Shown piece by piece: positions 9,683-19,920 of a DNA stretch of 64,000 bases. The notes under the pieces are model-generated. The model searched no databases, was not told the origin of the DNA, and saw nothing but the letters and a program-made list of their open reading frames with translations. The stretch's first letter is position 1, and every line of letters starts with the position of its first letter. Position numbers and translations under genes: made by a program. This DNA is from Clostridiales bacterium (GTDB lineage Bacteria; Bacillota; Clostridia; Oscillospirales; Oscillospiraceae): positions 1-64,000 of the forward strand of contig JALFUW010000025.1 in NCBI GenBank assembly GCA_022786995.1, in the 5' to 3' direction.

Positions 9683-10360
9683 GTGCTCTCAAGTCAGCTT
9701 CTCGATGTTCTATACGAAAACCAGGATGAAACGTACAGGCAGATGCAGATCAGGCTGCTCCCAAATCTGGAACCTGATTCCATTATCGGCGTAAGAACGC
9801 CTGTGTTACGTTCAATCGCCGGGCAGCTGGAGGATGCTTCTGTTTTTCTGGATAGCCTTCCTCATCGTTTCTTTGAAGAAAACCAGATCCACAGCTTTCT
9901 TATCGAGCTGGAAAAGAATTTTGATGTGGCTGTTTCAGAAATTGAAGGTTTTTTACCGTTTGTCGATAACTGGGCAACATGCGATCAGCTCAGGCCAAGA
10001 TGCTTTCAAAGGAACCGGCGGAAGCTTTTGCCGTATATCCGTAAATGGATTGCTTCCGATGAGACGTATACGATTCGCTTTGGTGTTGGTATGCTGATGG
10101 TTCATTTTTTGGATGAGGATTTTGAGGCATCCCTTTTGGAACTGCCTGCGGGGGTGCATTCAGAGGAATACTATGTTCGAATGATGATTGCGTGGTATTT
10201 TGCAACCGCGCTTGCAAAGCAATATGATGCCGCTCTTCCGTATATCAGCGGTTACAGGCTTGATAAATGGACGCATAACAAGACGATTCAGAAGGCAATT
10301 GAAAGCAATCGGGTTGCGCCGGAGCATAAACAAGAGTTGGTTGGATATCGCCTGAAATAG
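9683..10360 (+). CDS. DNA alkylation repair protein (AlkD-like HEAT fold)
   Basis: LLPNLEPDSIIGVRTPVLRSIA...FVDNWATCDQLRP...RFGVGMLMVHFLDEDF. Confidence 0.8.
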   Translation: MLSSQLLDVLYENQDETYRQMQIRLLPNLEPDSIIGVRTPVLRSIAGQLEDASVFLDSLPHRFFEENQIHSFLIELEKNFDVAVSEIEGFLPFVDNWATCDQLRPRCFQRNRRKLLPYIRKWIASDETYTIRFGVGMLMVHFLDEDFEASLLELPAGVHSEEYYVRMMIAWYFATALAKQYDAALPYISGYRLDKWTHNKTIQKAIESNRVAPEHKQELVGYRLK

Positions 10361-10365
10361 AAACA

Positions 10366-10394
10366 AGTCTGGAAGAGGAAACCCCTTCCAGACT
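10366..10394. terminator. Bidirectional rho-independent terminator
   Basis: AGTCTGGAAG...CTTCCAGACT followed by GTTTTTT, between convergent genes. Confidence 0.8.
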
Positions 10395-10399
10395 GTTTT

Positions 10400-11431
10400 T
10401 TATATTTGTTCGGCAATTTCCTGAACCAGACGTTCTGTTTCATTCCAACCAATACAGGGATCGGTGATGGACTTTCCGTAGATGCCCTCGCCGATTTTCT
10501 GACAGCCGTTTTCCAGATAGGACTCGATCATAAATCCCTTTACCATAGAGCGTATCTCGGCGCTATGGCGGCAGGTATAGAGAACATCCTTGCAAATTCT
10601 CGGCTGCTGATCGTATTTCTTGGCGGAGTTAGAATGGTTTGCGTCTACAATCAGAGCCATATTCTGAAGGCCCTTGGCCCGATATGCCTGATTGAGAAAT
10701 TCCAAATCCTCATAGTGGTAGTTGGGATGGGCTTCACCATGCTTATTCACATAGCCACGAAGAATTGCATGGGCCAGGGGATTTCCAGTGGTTTCCACCT
10801 CCCAGCCCCGGTAGATAAAGGTGTGAGGACTTTGCGCTGCCAGAATGGAATTGAGCATCACAGAGATATCACCGCTGGTAGGATTCTTCATACCGACCGG
10901 GACAGAAATTCCGCTGGACGTCAGCCGATGCTCCTGATTCTCCACGCTTCTGGCGCCGACAGCAACATAGGAAAGCAGATCTGACAGGTAGCGGTAATTG
11001 TCGGGATAGAGCATTTCGTCAGCGGTAGACAATCCAGTGCTTGCCAATACGTTTGTGTGAAGCCGGCGAATGGCAATTACACCCTGAAGCATGTCCGATT
11101 TCTGTTCAGGATCCGGCTGATGAAGCAATCCCTTATACCCAGCGCCAGTCGTGCGGGGTTTGTTGGTATATACTCGGGGAATCAGGATTAACCTGTCCGA
11201 AACGACCTCCTGGAGCTTCGCCAGACGCTGGCAATAATCAAGAACGGCATCTTCCCGATCAGCAGAACAAGGCCCGACAATCAGGACCATTTTGTCGCTG
11301 TGTCCAGTGAATATGTCGGCAATTTCCGCATCCCGTGCTTCTTTGAGGCGAGACAGCTCAGCGGTCAGCGGATATTGTTCTTTGATTTCTTTTGGAACCG
11401 GCAGCTTCCGATTAAAGTGCATGTTTTTCAT
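10400..11431 (-). CDS. aroG: 3-deoxy-7-phosphoheptulonate (DAHP) synthase, class I
   Basis: LIVGPCSADREDAVLDYCQRLAKLQ...RVYTNKPRTTGAGYKG...GVKNPTSGD-type motif. Confidence 0.9.
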   Translation of the reverse strand: MKNMHFNRKLPVPKEIKEQYPLTAELSRLKEARDAEIADIFTGHSDKMVLIVGPCSADREDAVLDYCQRLAKLQEVVSDRLILIPRVYTNKPRTTGAGYKGLLHQPDPEQKSDMLQGVIAIRRLHTNVLASTGLSTADEMLYPDNYRYLSDLLSYVAVGARSVENQEHRLTSSGISVPVGMKNPTSGDISVMLNSILAAQSPHTFIYRGWEVETTGNPLAHAILRGYVNKHGEAHPNYHYEDLEFLNQAYRAKGLQNMALIVDANHSNSAKKYDQQPRICKDVLYTCRHSAEIRSMVKGFMIESYLENGCQKIGEGIYGKSITDPCIGWNETERLVQEIAEQI

Positions 11432-11461
11432 ATTTTTTTCGTCCTTTTCTATATTACCGTT

Positions 11462-13468
11462 TTATTCGGGCTTTTTTCGCATATAAACAATCAGGCCAAA
11501 GATTGCTGCCAGAGACACGATGGCGATTACCAGCGGCAAGACAGGGAAGGGAGCAGACTCCGCTTCCACGGGGAGCTTTTCTACAGTCTCCGCAGGTGCG
11601 GTTTCGGTAACTTCCGTTGGAACAGTGACTTCCTCACTTGGCATTGGATCGTGTTTTCCTTCGGCAAATACAATTCGCCCGGAGCCATTGACTGCCCCAT
11701 AGTCAATCCCAAAGCTGGGGTACTTCTCCAGCAGCGGGGAATTCGATGCCTTGACGGTGTTATCTTCAAATGCCTGTACATAGTTCGCAAGAACCATATA
11801 ACCCCGCATGACATAATCAATCACATTGACCCCAGAGGACAACATAGTATACCCGTTTCCGGAATTTCTGAGGATATAATCGGAGCCTGCAATCCGATAA
11901 TTGGCTTGCGTATCCAGCGGTTTCCAGCCATCCGTGGCCTTGTCATAGATTTCTACGTCGTGAACGCGGTATCCATCAGTTGGGCCGCCAATCCACATGA
12001 AGCCATCGTCGCTTTTCTGCGTGGAATCCGGCCATTGGGTATCCACTTGATAACGGATGCCTGAAACTTGCAAAAAACCATTGCATTCTTCTCCGCTTCC
12101 GGCACGACGAGCGCCCCATTCCAGTGCATCCAGAAGCTGCTGCCCGGTTATGATCTGCAAACAGACAGAATCGCTGAAGGGTTGGATATTCTTGCAGGTT
12201 TTGTAGGTCATGGCACCCTTGATCGACTCATTTCGAATCCCGCCACCATACACGATTGCACCATCCACATTCATACCCATTTGATCAAACAGATAATAAA
12301 GTGCGTCCGCTGCGAAGTCGCCGGTATTGGTCTCCTGCATGCAAGCAAGCTGCTTTCCATCCTCAGAGGAGTTTTCAAGAACGACGTTTGTTTCTCCAAT
12401 CTTCTGTTTCAATGCCAGATTGACTTTTTTAATCCACTGATTCTTTTGCGCGGCAATGGTGTAATCAATCGGCCAATCTGGCCCACCGTATAGTTCGGAA
12501 GAGAGCTGATAACCAACGATCTGAGAGGTCTTGGAGCCATCCTTGTTGGTGACGGTTTTCTGCAGTTCATTGCAATCTATGAGATCGGAACGAATTTCGC
12601 CGGTTTCGTAGTCGATAATCATAATCCCGACCTTATTCAGATTTTCCCCGGCCTGTGTCAGAAGGGTAGTCGTTCCATTGGCGCTGAGCACCTGCTTTTG
12701 CCTTATCATGCTATGGGAGTGCCCATCGATGAAGGCATCCAGACCGCTGACATTTTCAATCACTTCTTCACTTGTCCAGGGAGAGGAGGATGGATCGTCA
12801 CCCAGGTGGCCTACAGCGATGACTTTGGTAGCACCGGCTTTGCGGACGGCATTTACCGTATTCTGAACCTCGTCATATAGGGCCTTTCCATTATCACTGC
12901 CGGAAATTTCATAACAGAAATTGCCATTATCATCCTGGAAATGGGCAGGTGCAGCATTCAGGATCGTTTCAGGCGTTGTAATCCCGATAAAAGCCACAAT
13001 TTCTTTTCCAAAATGGTAAGCGTGAAAAGGTTCCAGCAGCCGCTCTCCGCGAACGCCATCTGACTGATGATAAAAGTTACAGGAAAGGTAGGGAAACTCC
13101 GCTTCCTGTGTGCGCTTCAAAAAGGTATCCATTCCGTAATCAAAATCATGGTTTCCCGGGACTGCCAGATCAAAACCGGCTTTGTTCATCAGCTGTACAA
13201 TGGTCGCACCCTTATCCAGTGATCCGAATTCTGTCCCTTGCAGATGGTCTCCGGCATCCACAAGAAGAACATAGCGGTATTCTTTTTCCAACTGTTTTTT
13301 GATTGCCCCAATGGTGTCATAGCTCAAGGGGCGGTCTATATTGGCGTGGGCATCATTGATGTACAGTATCACAATATCATTGGATTTGCCTTCATCCAAG
13401 GCGGATACAGGAACACACAATATGGCAATCAGCATCACGGAGCAAAGGAATGAAAACAGTTTCCGCAT
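11462..13468 (-). CDS. Secreted/membrane-anchored 5'-nucleotidase family metallophosphoesterase
   Basis: Signal peptide MRKLFSFLCSVMLIAILCVPVSA; DIVILYINDAHANID, VPGNHDFDYGMD; C-terminal TM plus MRKKPE. Confidence 0.88.
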   Translation of the reverse strand: MRKLFSFLCSVMLIAILCVPVSALDEGKSNDIVILYINDAHANIDRPLSYDTIGAIKKQLEKEYRYVLLVDAGDHLQGTEFGSLDKGATIVQLMNKAGFDLAVPGNHDFDYGMDTFLKRTQEAEFPYLSCNFYHQSDGVRGERLLEPFHAYHFGKEIVAFIGITTPETILNAAPAHFQDDNGNFCYEISGSDNGKALYDEVQNTVNAVRKAGATKVIAVGHLGDDPSSSPWTSEEVIENVSGLDAFIDGHSHSMIRQKQVLSANGTTTLLTQAGENLNKVGIMIIDYETGEIRSDLIDCNELQKTVTNKDGSKTSQIVGYQLSSELYGGPDWPIDYTIAAQKNQWIKKVNLALKQKIGETNVVLENSSEDGKQLACMQETNTGDFAADALYYLFDQMGMNVDGAIVYGGGIRNESIKGAMTYKTCKNIQPFSDSVCLQIITGQQLLDALEWGARRAGSGEECNGFLQVSGIRYQVDTQWPDSTQKSDDGFMWIGGPTDGYRVHDVEIYDKATDGWKPLDTQANYRIAGSDYILRNSGNGYTMLSSGVNVIDYVMRGYMVLANYVQAFEDNTVKASNSPLLEKYPSFGIDYGAVNGSGRIVFAEGKHDPMPSEEVTVPTEVTETAPAETVEKLPVEAESAPFPVLPLVIAIVSLAAIFGLIVYMRKKPE

Positions 13469-13636
13469 GACGTAATCCCTCCTTTTTCGACACTGGTATT
13501 TTACACCATTTCGTCGCAAAAGGGAAGTCCTGAAAAAGAGAATGCGCTATTATTTCACATATGGACAACGCCATGGTTTTATGCTATTCTATTGATGATA
13601 TTTTGGGAATTCCTCGCAAAGGAAATGGTAAAGAGT

Positions 13637-15220
13637 ATGAAAAATAGAGCTATTCTTCGCATGACAGCGGCTTTCTTGATTTTGTTCATTTGCAGTAGCT
13701 GCCTGTTTGGCTGCGGTAAGAAAAAAAGGGTGACAAAAGAGACGGAGGATACCACCTACGGTATCGATGTTGCCCGGTATCAGGGAACAATTGACTGGAA
13801 TGAGGTCGCCCAATCCGGGGTAGATTTTGCGATGATCCGGGTTGGATATCGCGGGCAGACCGACGGCATCATAAAGGAAGATCCCAACGGACGCTACAAT
13901 CTGCAGGAAGCTACAAAAGCCGGAATCAAGATTGGCGCGTATTTCTTCTCAACTGCCGTTTCCGAAGAAGAGGCAAAAGAAGAAGCGGCGTGGATGGGGG
14001 AGATTCTGGCAAAATACCCCATCACATACCCAGTGGTCTATGACTGTGAAGGGTTTCGGGAGACTTCCAGCAGACAGTACGCGATGAGCAAGCGCGAAAG
14101 AACGGATGCCGCATTGGCGTTTCTTGCGGCCATTGAGCGCCTTGGCTATGAAGGCATGTTTTACGCATCAAAAGGCGACATGGAATTTGACAATCACTGG
14201 GAAACTTCAAGAATTGAGGACAAATACAAAATATGGGTAGCACAATATCCGGCAGAACCGCATCCCCAGACGGAGGTATCCAGCTACGCGCAGACACATC
14301 ATATGTGGCAGTATTCCACAACGGGTTCTGTGCCGGGCATTTCTCTGCCTGTTGATTTGAATATCGCTTATTTTGGATATGATGGCATCGAACCGGCGCA
14401 AGACAAGACGCCTCCGGAGGAAGCGGAAGCGGATATCGAAGCCATGATGGACTTTACGCCGGTGTCGGAGGAGGTAACCGCCAAGGACGAAACGAATCTG
14501 CGTGATATCCCCAGTCAGGGTGATGACAGCCATGTGATGTGCACACTGAAAAACGGCGAAATCGTCAAGCGAATTGCAATCAGCAGCAGTGGATGGTCAA
14601 AGGTTGCATATGGGGAGAATATCTATTATGCTGTCTCCAGCTATTTAACGACGGATTTGAGCGTGAAACCTGCGGAAACAGAGGAAGATGATGGCATTCA
14701 GACGAAGTTTTCGCCAGTTAATGAAAGTGTTACCGCAAAGAAGCTGGTAAATCTCAGGAAACTGCCCAGCGTGGAGCATGAAGACGCGACTGTAATAGCG
14801 CAGCTAAAGCACGGCGATATTGCGACACGGGTTGGTATCAGTGATAATGGGTGGTCAAAGCTGAACTATCAAGGTGAAACCTGTTATGCCGTCAGCAGTT
14901 ATCTGGAACCGTTAGGACAGAGCACAGTGGCACCATCTTCAGAACAAACCGAAGATGATGCTTCTGCCGCCGAATCGTCGCCCATCGGCGAAATTCAAAC
15001 GCAGTTTGAGCCGATACAGGATCGTGTTACCGCAAAGGTTGAAGTGAACCTGCGTTCATTGCCCAGCGTGGAGGATCCGCGCTGTGTTGTAGTCGCCACT
15101 CTAAAAAACGGTGAGGTTGTCACGCGCAATGGTATCAACCGTGATGTGGGCTGGTCCAGAGTTGAGTACTATGGTCAGATTTTGTACTGCGTCAGTAACT
15201 ATCTGACTGCCGCGGAATAG
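13637..15220 (+). CDS. GH25 lysozyme lipoprotein with three C-terminal SH3b repeats
   Basis: Lipobox-like LFGC, YGIDVARYQGTIDWNEVAQSGVDFAMIRVGYRG, then three repeats of VTAKxxxNLRxLPS...GxxVxRxGIxxxGWSKVxYxGxxxYxVSSYL. Confidence 0.88.
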   Translation: MKNRAILRMTAAFLILFICSSCLFGCGKKKRVTKETEDTTYGIDVARYQGTIDWNEVAQSGVDFAMIRVGYRGQTDGIIKEDPNGRYNLQEATKAGIKIGAYFFSTAVSEEEAKEEAAWMGEILAKYPITYPVVYDCEGFRETSSRQYAMSKRERTDAALAFLAAIERLGYEGMFYASKGDMEFDNHWETSRIEDKYKIWVAQYPAEPHPQTEVSSYAQTHHMWQYSTTGSVPGISLPVDLNIAYFGYDGIEPAQDKTPPEEAEADIEAMMDFTPVSEEVTAKDETNLRDIPSQGDDSHVMCTLKNGEIVKRIAISSSGWSKVAYGENIYYAVSSYLTTDLSVKPAETEEDDGIQTKFSPVNESVTAKKLVNLRKLPSVEHEDATVIAQLKHGDIATRVGISDNGWSKLNYQGETCYAVSSYLEPLGQSTVAPSSEQTEDDASAAESSPIGEIQTQFEPIQDRVTAKVEVNLRSLPSVEDPRCVVVATLKNGEVVTRNGINRDVGWSRVEYYGQILYCVSNYLTAAE

Positions 15221-15229
15221 GGGAGTATT

Positions 15230-15742
15230 GTGATACAAATTCGAAGAGGGACAATGCAGGACATGGAGCCGTTTATTGAATTGATGGCTCATGTCAGGCG
15301 GAACATGGAGCATAAGGAATGGTTGTATCTTGACCCGCCTGAGGAAGTGCGAAAAATGCTGCACAATGGTACCATGTCTCTATGGGTTGCAGTCGATAAC
15401 AAACGGATCGTGGGTGCATTTGATGCGCTGAAGCCCAAGCTCGCGCCGTTTAATTATGGCTATACCATTGGCCTTACCGAAGAAGACCTGCTGCGGGTAG
15501 TTAACATGGATACCGCAGTTGTGCATCCAGATTACCGTGGACATGGCTTGCAGCAGCGCCTGATGCAATGTGCGCAGATGGATCTGGTTGAATCGGGCGA
15601 ACGTATTCTGATGTGTACAGTGCATCCGCAGAATCAATTCAGTCTCAATAATGTACTTTCACAAGGATACAGGATTTGCAGGACTATGCCTATGTATGGA
15701 TCCATACGCCATGTGTTGAGAAAAGACATTGGTTCGTGGTAA
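15230..15742 (+). CDS. GNAT-family N-acetyltransferase
   Basis: IQIRRGTMQDMEPFIELM...DTAVVHPDYRGHGLQQRLMQCA. Confidence 0.8.
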   Translation: MIQIRRGTMQDMEPFIELMAHVRRNMEHKEWLYLDPPEEVRKMLHNGTMSLWVAVDNKRIVGAFDALKPKLAPFNYGYTIGLTEEDLLRVVNMDTAVVHPDYRGHGLQQRLMQCAQMDLVESGERILMCTVHPQNQFSLNNVLSQGYRICRTMPMYGSIRHVLRKDIGSW

Positions 15743-15892
15743 CGATTCAGGCGCCCCGTCCAAACGGGCCGGATTTGCGCAAAATGTGGAATGATTCCAG
15801 ATTGCCCAGATGCCGTGCATTGGCGCTGTGGATAGATTCTCACTGCCGGCCATGTGGAAAAACGCGTCTTTTCCCGGCTGCTGAATCGTTAC
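15739..15892 (+). other. Structured inverted-repeat element or candidate ncRNA/3'UTR
   Basis: 12-bp perfect closing stem GTAACGATTCAG (15739-15750)/CTGAATCGTTAC (15881-15892), with inner hairpins CCCGT-CCAA-ACGGG and CC-CAG-GCC.../GGC-CTG-GG. Confidence 0.45.
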
Positions 15893-15914
15893 AAAAAATG
15901 ATTATTTCTGACAG

Positions 15915-15943
15915 CCACTCCGCTTTTCGCGGAGTGGTTTTTT
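15915..15943 (+). terminator. Rho-independent terminator
   Basis: CCACTCCGC-TTTTC-GCGGAGTGG followed by TTTTTT. Confidence 0.85.
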
Positions 15944-15973
15944 GTGCTACTTCCGTTTCGGGGCGCATAGTCT

Positions 15974-16819
15974 ATGGCAGGAGTGATGCAAATGATTTGT
16001 GCATGGAAGCAGCTGCTGAGTGTATTGCCGCCGGACATCGGGCAGCAGGTGGACAGTGCCGGAAAAGAGACAATGCAGGAGCTTCGGCTGCGGCTGAATG
16101 CCCCGCCGGAAATGGTCTGCGGCACCGGGAGTGTCTGGCTGAAAGGAACGGCAAAAAAAGAAGACCTGAACTATATTGTCAATTCTGCCAGCCGTTATTC
16201 TCCGTGGTGCGCAAGCACCATGGCCCTCGGCTACATCACAGCGCCCGGAGGTCACAGAATCGGTATCTGCGGCGACGCGGTGCTCCATGCTGACGCACCC
16301 GGCAGCTTTCAGAGCATCACATCCCTGTGTATCCGTGTGGCTCGGGACTATCCGGGAGCTGCAGACAAAATCAAGGACATCTGGAAGTCCATCCTGATCA
16401 TCGGCGCCCCCGGCTGGGGGAAGACCACATTGCTTCGGGATCTGACAAGAAGAATTGCGAATGAGAGAGTTGTCTGCGTCGTGGACGAGCGTGAAGAACT
16501 TTTCCCGGAGGGCATCCAGCGAGGGAAACGGATGGATGTTCTGCACGGATTCCCGAAACCCCGTGGAATGAATATGATGCTTCGGACAATGGGGCCGGAT
16601 TATATCGCTGTGGACGAAATCACCGCGGAGCAGGACTGCGCCGGACTGATTCAGGCTGCGAACTGCGGTGTCCGCCTGATTGCCACGGCCCACGGTTCCG
16701 GCTTGCAGGATCTGCGGCAAAGGCCGCTGTACCAGCCACTTCTTGACAGAAAAATCTTCCAGACAATCGTACTTCTCAATAAGGACAAGTCCTACAGCGT
16801 AGAAAGGGTGGTATCATGA
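15974..16819 (+). CDS. spoIIIAA: Stage III sporulation protein AA (ATPase)
   Basis: Walker A GAPGWGKTTLLRDLTR; first gene of a complete spoIIIA cluster. Confidence 0.95.
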   Translation: MAGVMQMICAWKQLLSVLPPDIGQQVDSAGKETMQELRLRLNAPPEMVCGTGSVWLKGTAKKEDLNYIVNSASRYSPWCASTMALGYITAPGGHRIGICGDAVLHADAPGSFQSITSLCIRVARDYPGAADKIKDIWKSILIIGAPGWGKTTLLRDLTRRIANERVVCVVDEREELFPEGIQRGKRMDVLHGFPKPRGMNMMLRTMGPDYIAVDEITAEQDCAGLIQAANCGVRLIATAHGSGLQDLRQRPLYQPLLDRKIFQTIVLLNKDKSYSVERVVS

Positions 16820-17328
16820 ACGCCAAGTGGATTGGGGCGATATTTGTACTGGTCAGCTGCGGCGGATTCGGTTTCAGCATCGCCCGCGGCTATCGTCAGC
16901 GGGAACGTCTTCTGCATCAACTGCTGAACGTTCTGGAAACGATGGCATCGGAGCTGGAGTACCGTCTCACGCCGCTGCCTGAGCTTTCCCGGAAGGCGGC
17001 AAGGGATACCTGCGGTGTATTGCGGGATGTATTCGCGAACCTCGCCAGAGAGCTGGACTGGCAGTCTGAGCCGGACGCGGGAAGTTGTATGCGTGCCGCT
17101 ATGGATAAATGTCATGATCTTCCGGCCTGCCTGCGCCGCCCCCTTCGTCTGCTGGGCCAGACGCTGGGCCGCTTTGATCTTCCGGGACAGCTGAAGGGAA
17201 TCAAAGCCGTTCAGGAATCCTGCCGCCGGGAGCTTGCCCGTCTGGAGCGGAACCGGGATGCCCGGCTGCGGAGCTACCAGACACTGGGACTGTGCGCCGG
17301 GGCGGCACTGGTGATTCTGCTTGTATAA
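16816..17328 (+). CDS. spoIIIAB: Stage III sporulation protein AB
   Basis: Position and sequence (GFSIARGYRQRERLLHQLLNVLETMASELEYRLTPLPEL). Confidence 0.92.
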   Translation: MNAKWIGAIFVLVSCGGFGFSIARGYRQRERLLHQLLNVLETMASELEYRLTPLPELSRKAARDTCGVLRDVFANLARELDWQSEPDAGSCMRAAMDKCHDLPACLRRPLRLLGQTLGRFDLPGQLKGIKAVQESCRRELARLERNRDARLRSYQTLGLCAGAALVILLV

Positions 17329-17329
17329 C

Positions 17330-17524
17330 ATGGACATCGACCTGATATTCAAAATCGCCGCGGTAGGAATCATTGTTTCCATTCTGAACCAGGTGCTTTC
17401 CCGGTCTGGACGGGAAGAGCAGGCCACAATGACCAGCCTTGCGGGTCTTGTGGTCGTACTGATGATTCTTGCCCAGAAAATTGCCGAACTGTTTGAACTG
17501 GTGAAGAATCTCTTTGAATTCTGA
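17330..17524 (+). CDS. spoIIIAC: Stage III sporulation protein AC
   Basis: MDIDLIFKIAAVGIIVSILNQVLSRSGREEQA. Confidence 0.95.
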   Translation: MDIDLIFKIAAVGIIVSILNQVLSRSGREEQATMTSLAGLVVVLMILAQKIAELFELVKNLFEF

Positions 17525-17919
17525 TGAGCGAGTTTTTGAAAATTGTGTCCCTTGTTCTGCTGACGGTTGTACTTGGCCTGTCAGTCGGAAAAACGGAGAA
17601 GGATATTTCTGCCGTTCTGGGGATGGTTTCTCTTTGTATTGCGGCTTGCGCGGCTGTTACGGTTCTGGAACCAGTGCTGGATTACCTGGTGGAGCTGCGG
17701 CGGGTCTTCAATCTGCCGGATGAACTGGTCAGCACGCTGCTGAAAGCGGTCGGAATCGCATTGACGGCAGAGCTTTCCGCAGCAGTCTGTACGGATGCCG
17801 GCAGTGCTTCGCTGGGAAAGATTCTGCAAATTCTGGGCGGAGCAGTGGTGCTGTCCCTGTCCATACCCATGTTCCGTACACTAATGACAATCATCAAGGA
17901 GATGACCGGTGGAATATGA
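17524..17919 (+). CDS. spoIIIAD: Stage III sporulation protein AD
   Basis: Position and membrane profile in the spoIIIA cluster. Confidence 0.92.
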   Translation: MSEFLKIVSLVLLTVVLGLSVGKTEKDISAVLGMVSLCIAACAAVTVLEPVLDYLVELRRVFNLPDELVSTLLKAVGIALTAELSAAVCTDAGSASLGKILQILGGAVVLSLSIPMFRTLMTIIKEMTGGI

Positions 17920-18956
17920 TCCGTTTGATCGCTTCCGTTTTTCTTGTTTTCTGCCTGTGCCTGCCTGCCTCAGCGGTGGAATATACCGCGCCTGAGGTGC
18001 CGGATTCCGGCCGCGATCTGATGCCCGCCGAAACCGGCAGCTTTGGCAAGGGACTGGCGGAGCTGCTCAAGAAAGCCTGCCTGCAGATTCGCCCGGATCT
18101 GAATGAGGCTGTCAGGCTTGGCGCAGGCATCATTGCTTCTTCGCTGCTGGTCAGCATTCTGCGTACCTTTTCCGGCTTTTCCAAAGATGCTGTGAACCTG
18201 TCTGGTGTTGTAATTGTTTCCCTGCAGCTGCTGTCTTCCGCAAACGCCATGATCCGCCTCGGATGCGATACCATCCAGGAGCTGAGCAATTACGGAAAAC
18301 TCCTGCTGCCGGTTATGGCGGCGGCGCTTGCGGCAGAGGGAGGGGTTACCTCCGCTGCCGCGCTGTATGTCGGTACGACTGTATTTGACACACTGCTGGG
18401 CAGTTTGATCGCCGGAATCTTTACGCCGATGGTCTTCATTCTCCTGACGGTTGGCATTGCCGGGTGTGCGCTCGGGGATGAAACGCTGAAAAAGATACAG
18501 GATATGGGTAAGAGCGTCCTGACATGGAGCCTGAAAACCATTTTGATTGTGTACATGGCATATATGGGGATTACGGGTGTTGTCAGCGGAACAACAGATG
18601 CCGTGGCACTGAAAGCCGCCAAGCTGACAATTTCCACCGTCGTCCCCGTGGTCGGAGGAATTCTGTCTGATGCCTCAGAAGCGGTTCTGGTCAGTGTGGG
18701 TGCCATGAAAAACGCGGCGGGTATCTACGGCATTCTCGCGGCGGCGGCAGTTTTTCTGGAACCCTTTCTGAAAATCAGCGCCCACTATCTGGTTCTGAAA
18801 GGGACAGGTGCTGTCTGCGGGATTCTCGACCCCAAAGGCACAGGAGGACTTCTGGAGGTTTTTTCAGCCGCGATGGGTCTGATCCTTGCTATGACAGGGG
18901 TATGCTGCCTGCTGCTTCTGATCAGTACCGTCTGCTTTTTGCGGGGTGTGAGCTGA
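17916..18956 (+). CDS. spoIIIAE: Stage III sporulation protein AE
   Basis: Signal peptide plus polytopic protein, spoIIIA order. Confidence 0.92.
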   Translation: MIRLIASVFLVFCLCLPASAVEYTAPEVPDSGRDLMPAETGSFGKGLAELLKKACLQIRPDLNEAVRLGAGIIASSLLVSILRTFSGFSKDAVNLSGVVIVSLQLLSSANAMIRLGCDTIQELSNYGKLLLPVMAAALAAEGGVTSAAALYVGTTVFDTLLGSLIAGIFTPMVFILLTVGIAGCALGDETLKKIQDMGKSVLTWSLKTILIVYMAYMGITGVVSGTTDAVALKAAKLTISTVVPVVGGILSDASEAVLVSVGAMKNAAGIYGILAAAAVFLEPFLKISAHYLVLKGTGAVCGILDPKGTGGLLEVFSAAMGLILAMTGVCCLLLLISTVCFLRGVS

Positions 18957-19426
18957 TGGCGTGGCTGCGGGAGTATCTGGTCAGCGTTGTGTCGGCCTCT
19001 ATGCTCAGCGGAATTCTGATTCGTTTGACCCGCAACAGCGCCAGCGGGGAAATTGTCAGAATGCTGTGCGGAATCCTAATCACAATCGTACTGATCCAGC
19101 CGATTACTGGGAAAAAGGCGCTTTTGTGGGAGTCCGCACTGCCGGAATTCAGTGCGCAGGCCGAGGATGTCATTGCGGAAGGAACTGCCGCCGCGGACAA
19201 TATGAGAAAGGAATTCATAAAGCAGCGGGTGCAGACATATATCTTAAGCAGAGCCGGGGCTATGGACGCGGATATCCAGGCAAGCGTTACGCTGGGGGAA
19301 AACTTCGTCCCGTGCCACGTTCGTATCACCGGCAGAATATCACCAATAAACAGGAGTAAACTGACACAGATCATTGCTTCAGAATTGGGGATACCAAGGG
19401 AGCAGCAGGAATGGATTGGACAGTGA
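18956..19426 (+). CDS. spoIIIAF: Stage III sporulation protein AF
   Basis: MAWLREYLVSVVSASMLSGILIRL; ATG overlaps the spoIIIAE stop (TGATG). Confidence 0.88.
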   Translation: MAWLREYLVSVVSASMLSGILIRLTRNSASGEIVRMLCGILITIVLIQPITGKKALLWESALPEFSAQAEDVIAEGTAAADNMRKEFIKQRVQTYILSRAGAMDADIQASVTLGENFVPCHVRITGRISPINRSKLTQIIASELGIPREQQEWIGQ

Positions 19427-19905
19427 ATAGAAACGCGGTTCTGGACTATCTTAAAAAATATAAATTCGTGATTCTTATTTTGCTGGCGGGAATTGTACTA
19501 CTGATGCTGCCGGGCGAGGAGGAAAAGAAGGAGGCGCCTGCCCTGGTCAGCCAGGAAATCACCCTTCAGGAGTCTCTGGAGAGCATACTGGGGGAGATTT
19601 CCGGCGCGGGTGAGGTATCCGTGCTGCTGACCCAGTCTGCGGGAGAAGAAACCATCTATCAAACCGACGAAAACACGTCTGTACAGGAAAACGGAAACAG
19701 CAGTCATAACCAGACAGTGCTGGTTTCCGGCTCAGGCAGAGAGGAAACCGGCCTCGTCAGAAAAGTGAAAGCACCAACCTATTTTGGGGCAGTTGTCGTA
19801 TGCCAGGGGGCGGACAACGCTTCTGTTCGTCTGGCAGTTGTGGAGGCGGTGAGAAGTGCCACCGGGCTTTCTACCGACCGAATCAGTGTTTTGAAAATGA
19901 AATGA
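19411..19905 (+). CDS. spoIIIAG: Stage III sporulation protein AG
   Basis: Single TM plus GAGEVSVLLTQSAGEETIYQTDENTS; spoIIIA order. Confidence 0.9.
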   Translation: MDWTVNRNAVLDYLKKYKFVILILLAGIVLLMLPGEEEKKEAPALVSQEITLQESLESILGEISGAGEVSVLLTQSAGEETIYQTDENTSVQENGNSSHNQTVLVSGSGREETGLVRKVKAPTYFGAVVVCQGADNASVRLAVVEAVRSATGLSTDRISVLKMK

Positions 19906-19920
19906 ATGGAGGCATTTTTT

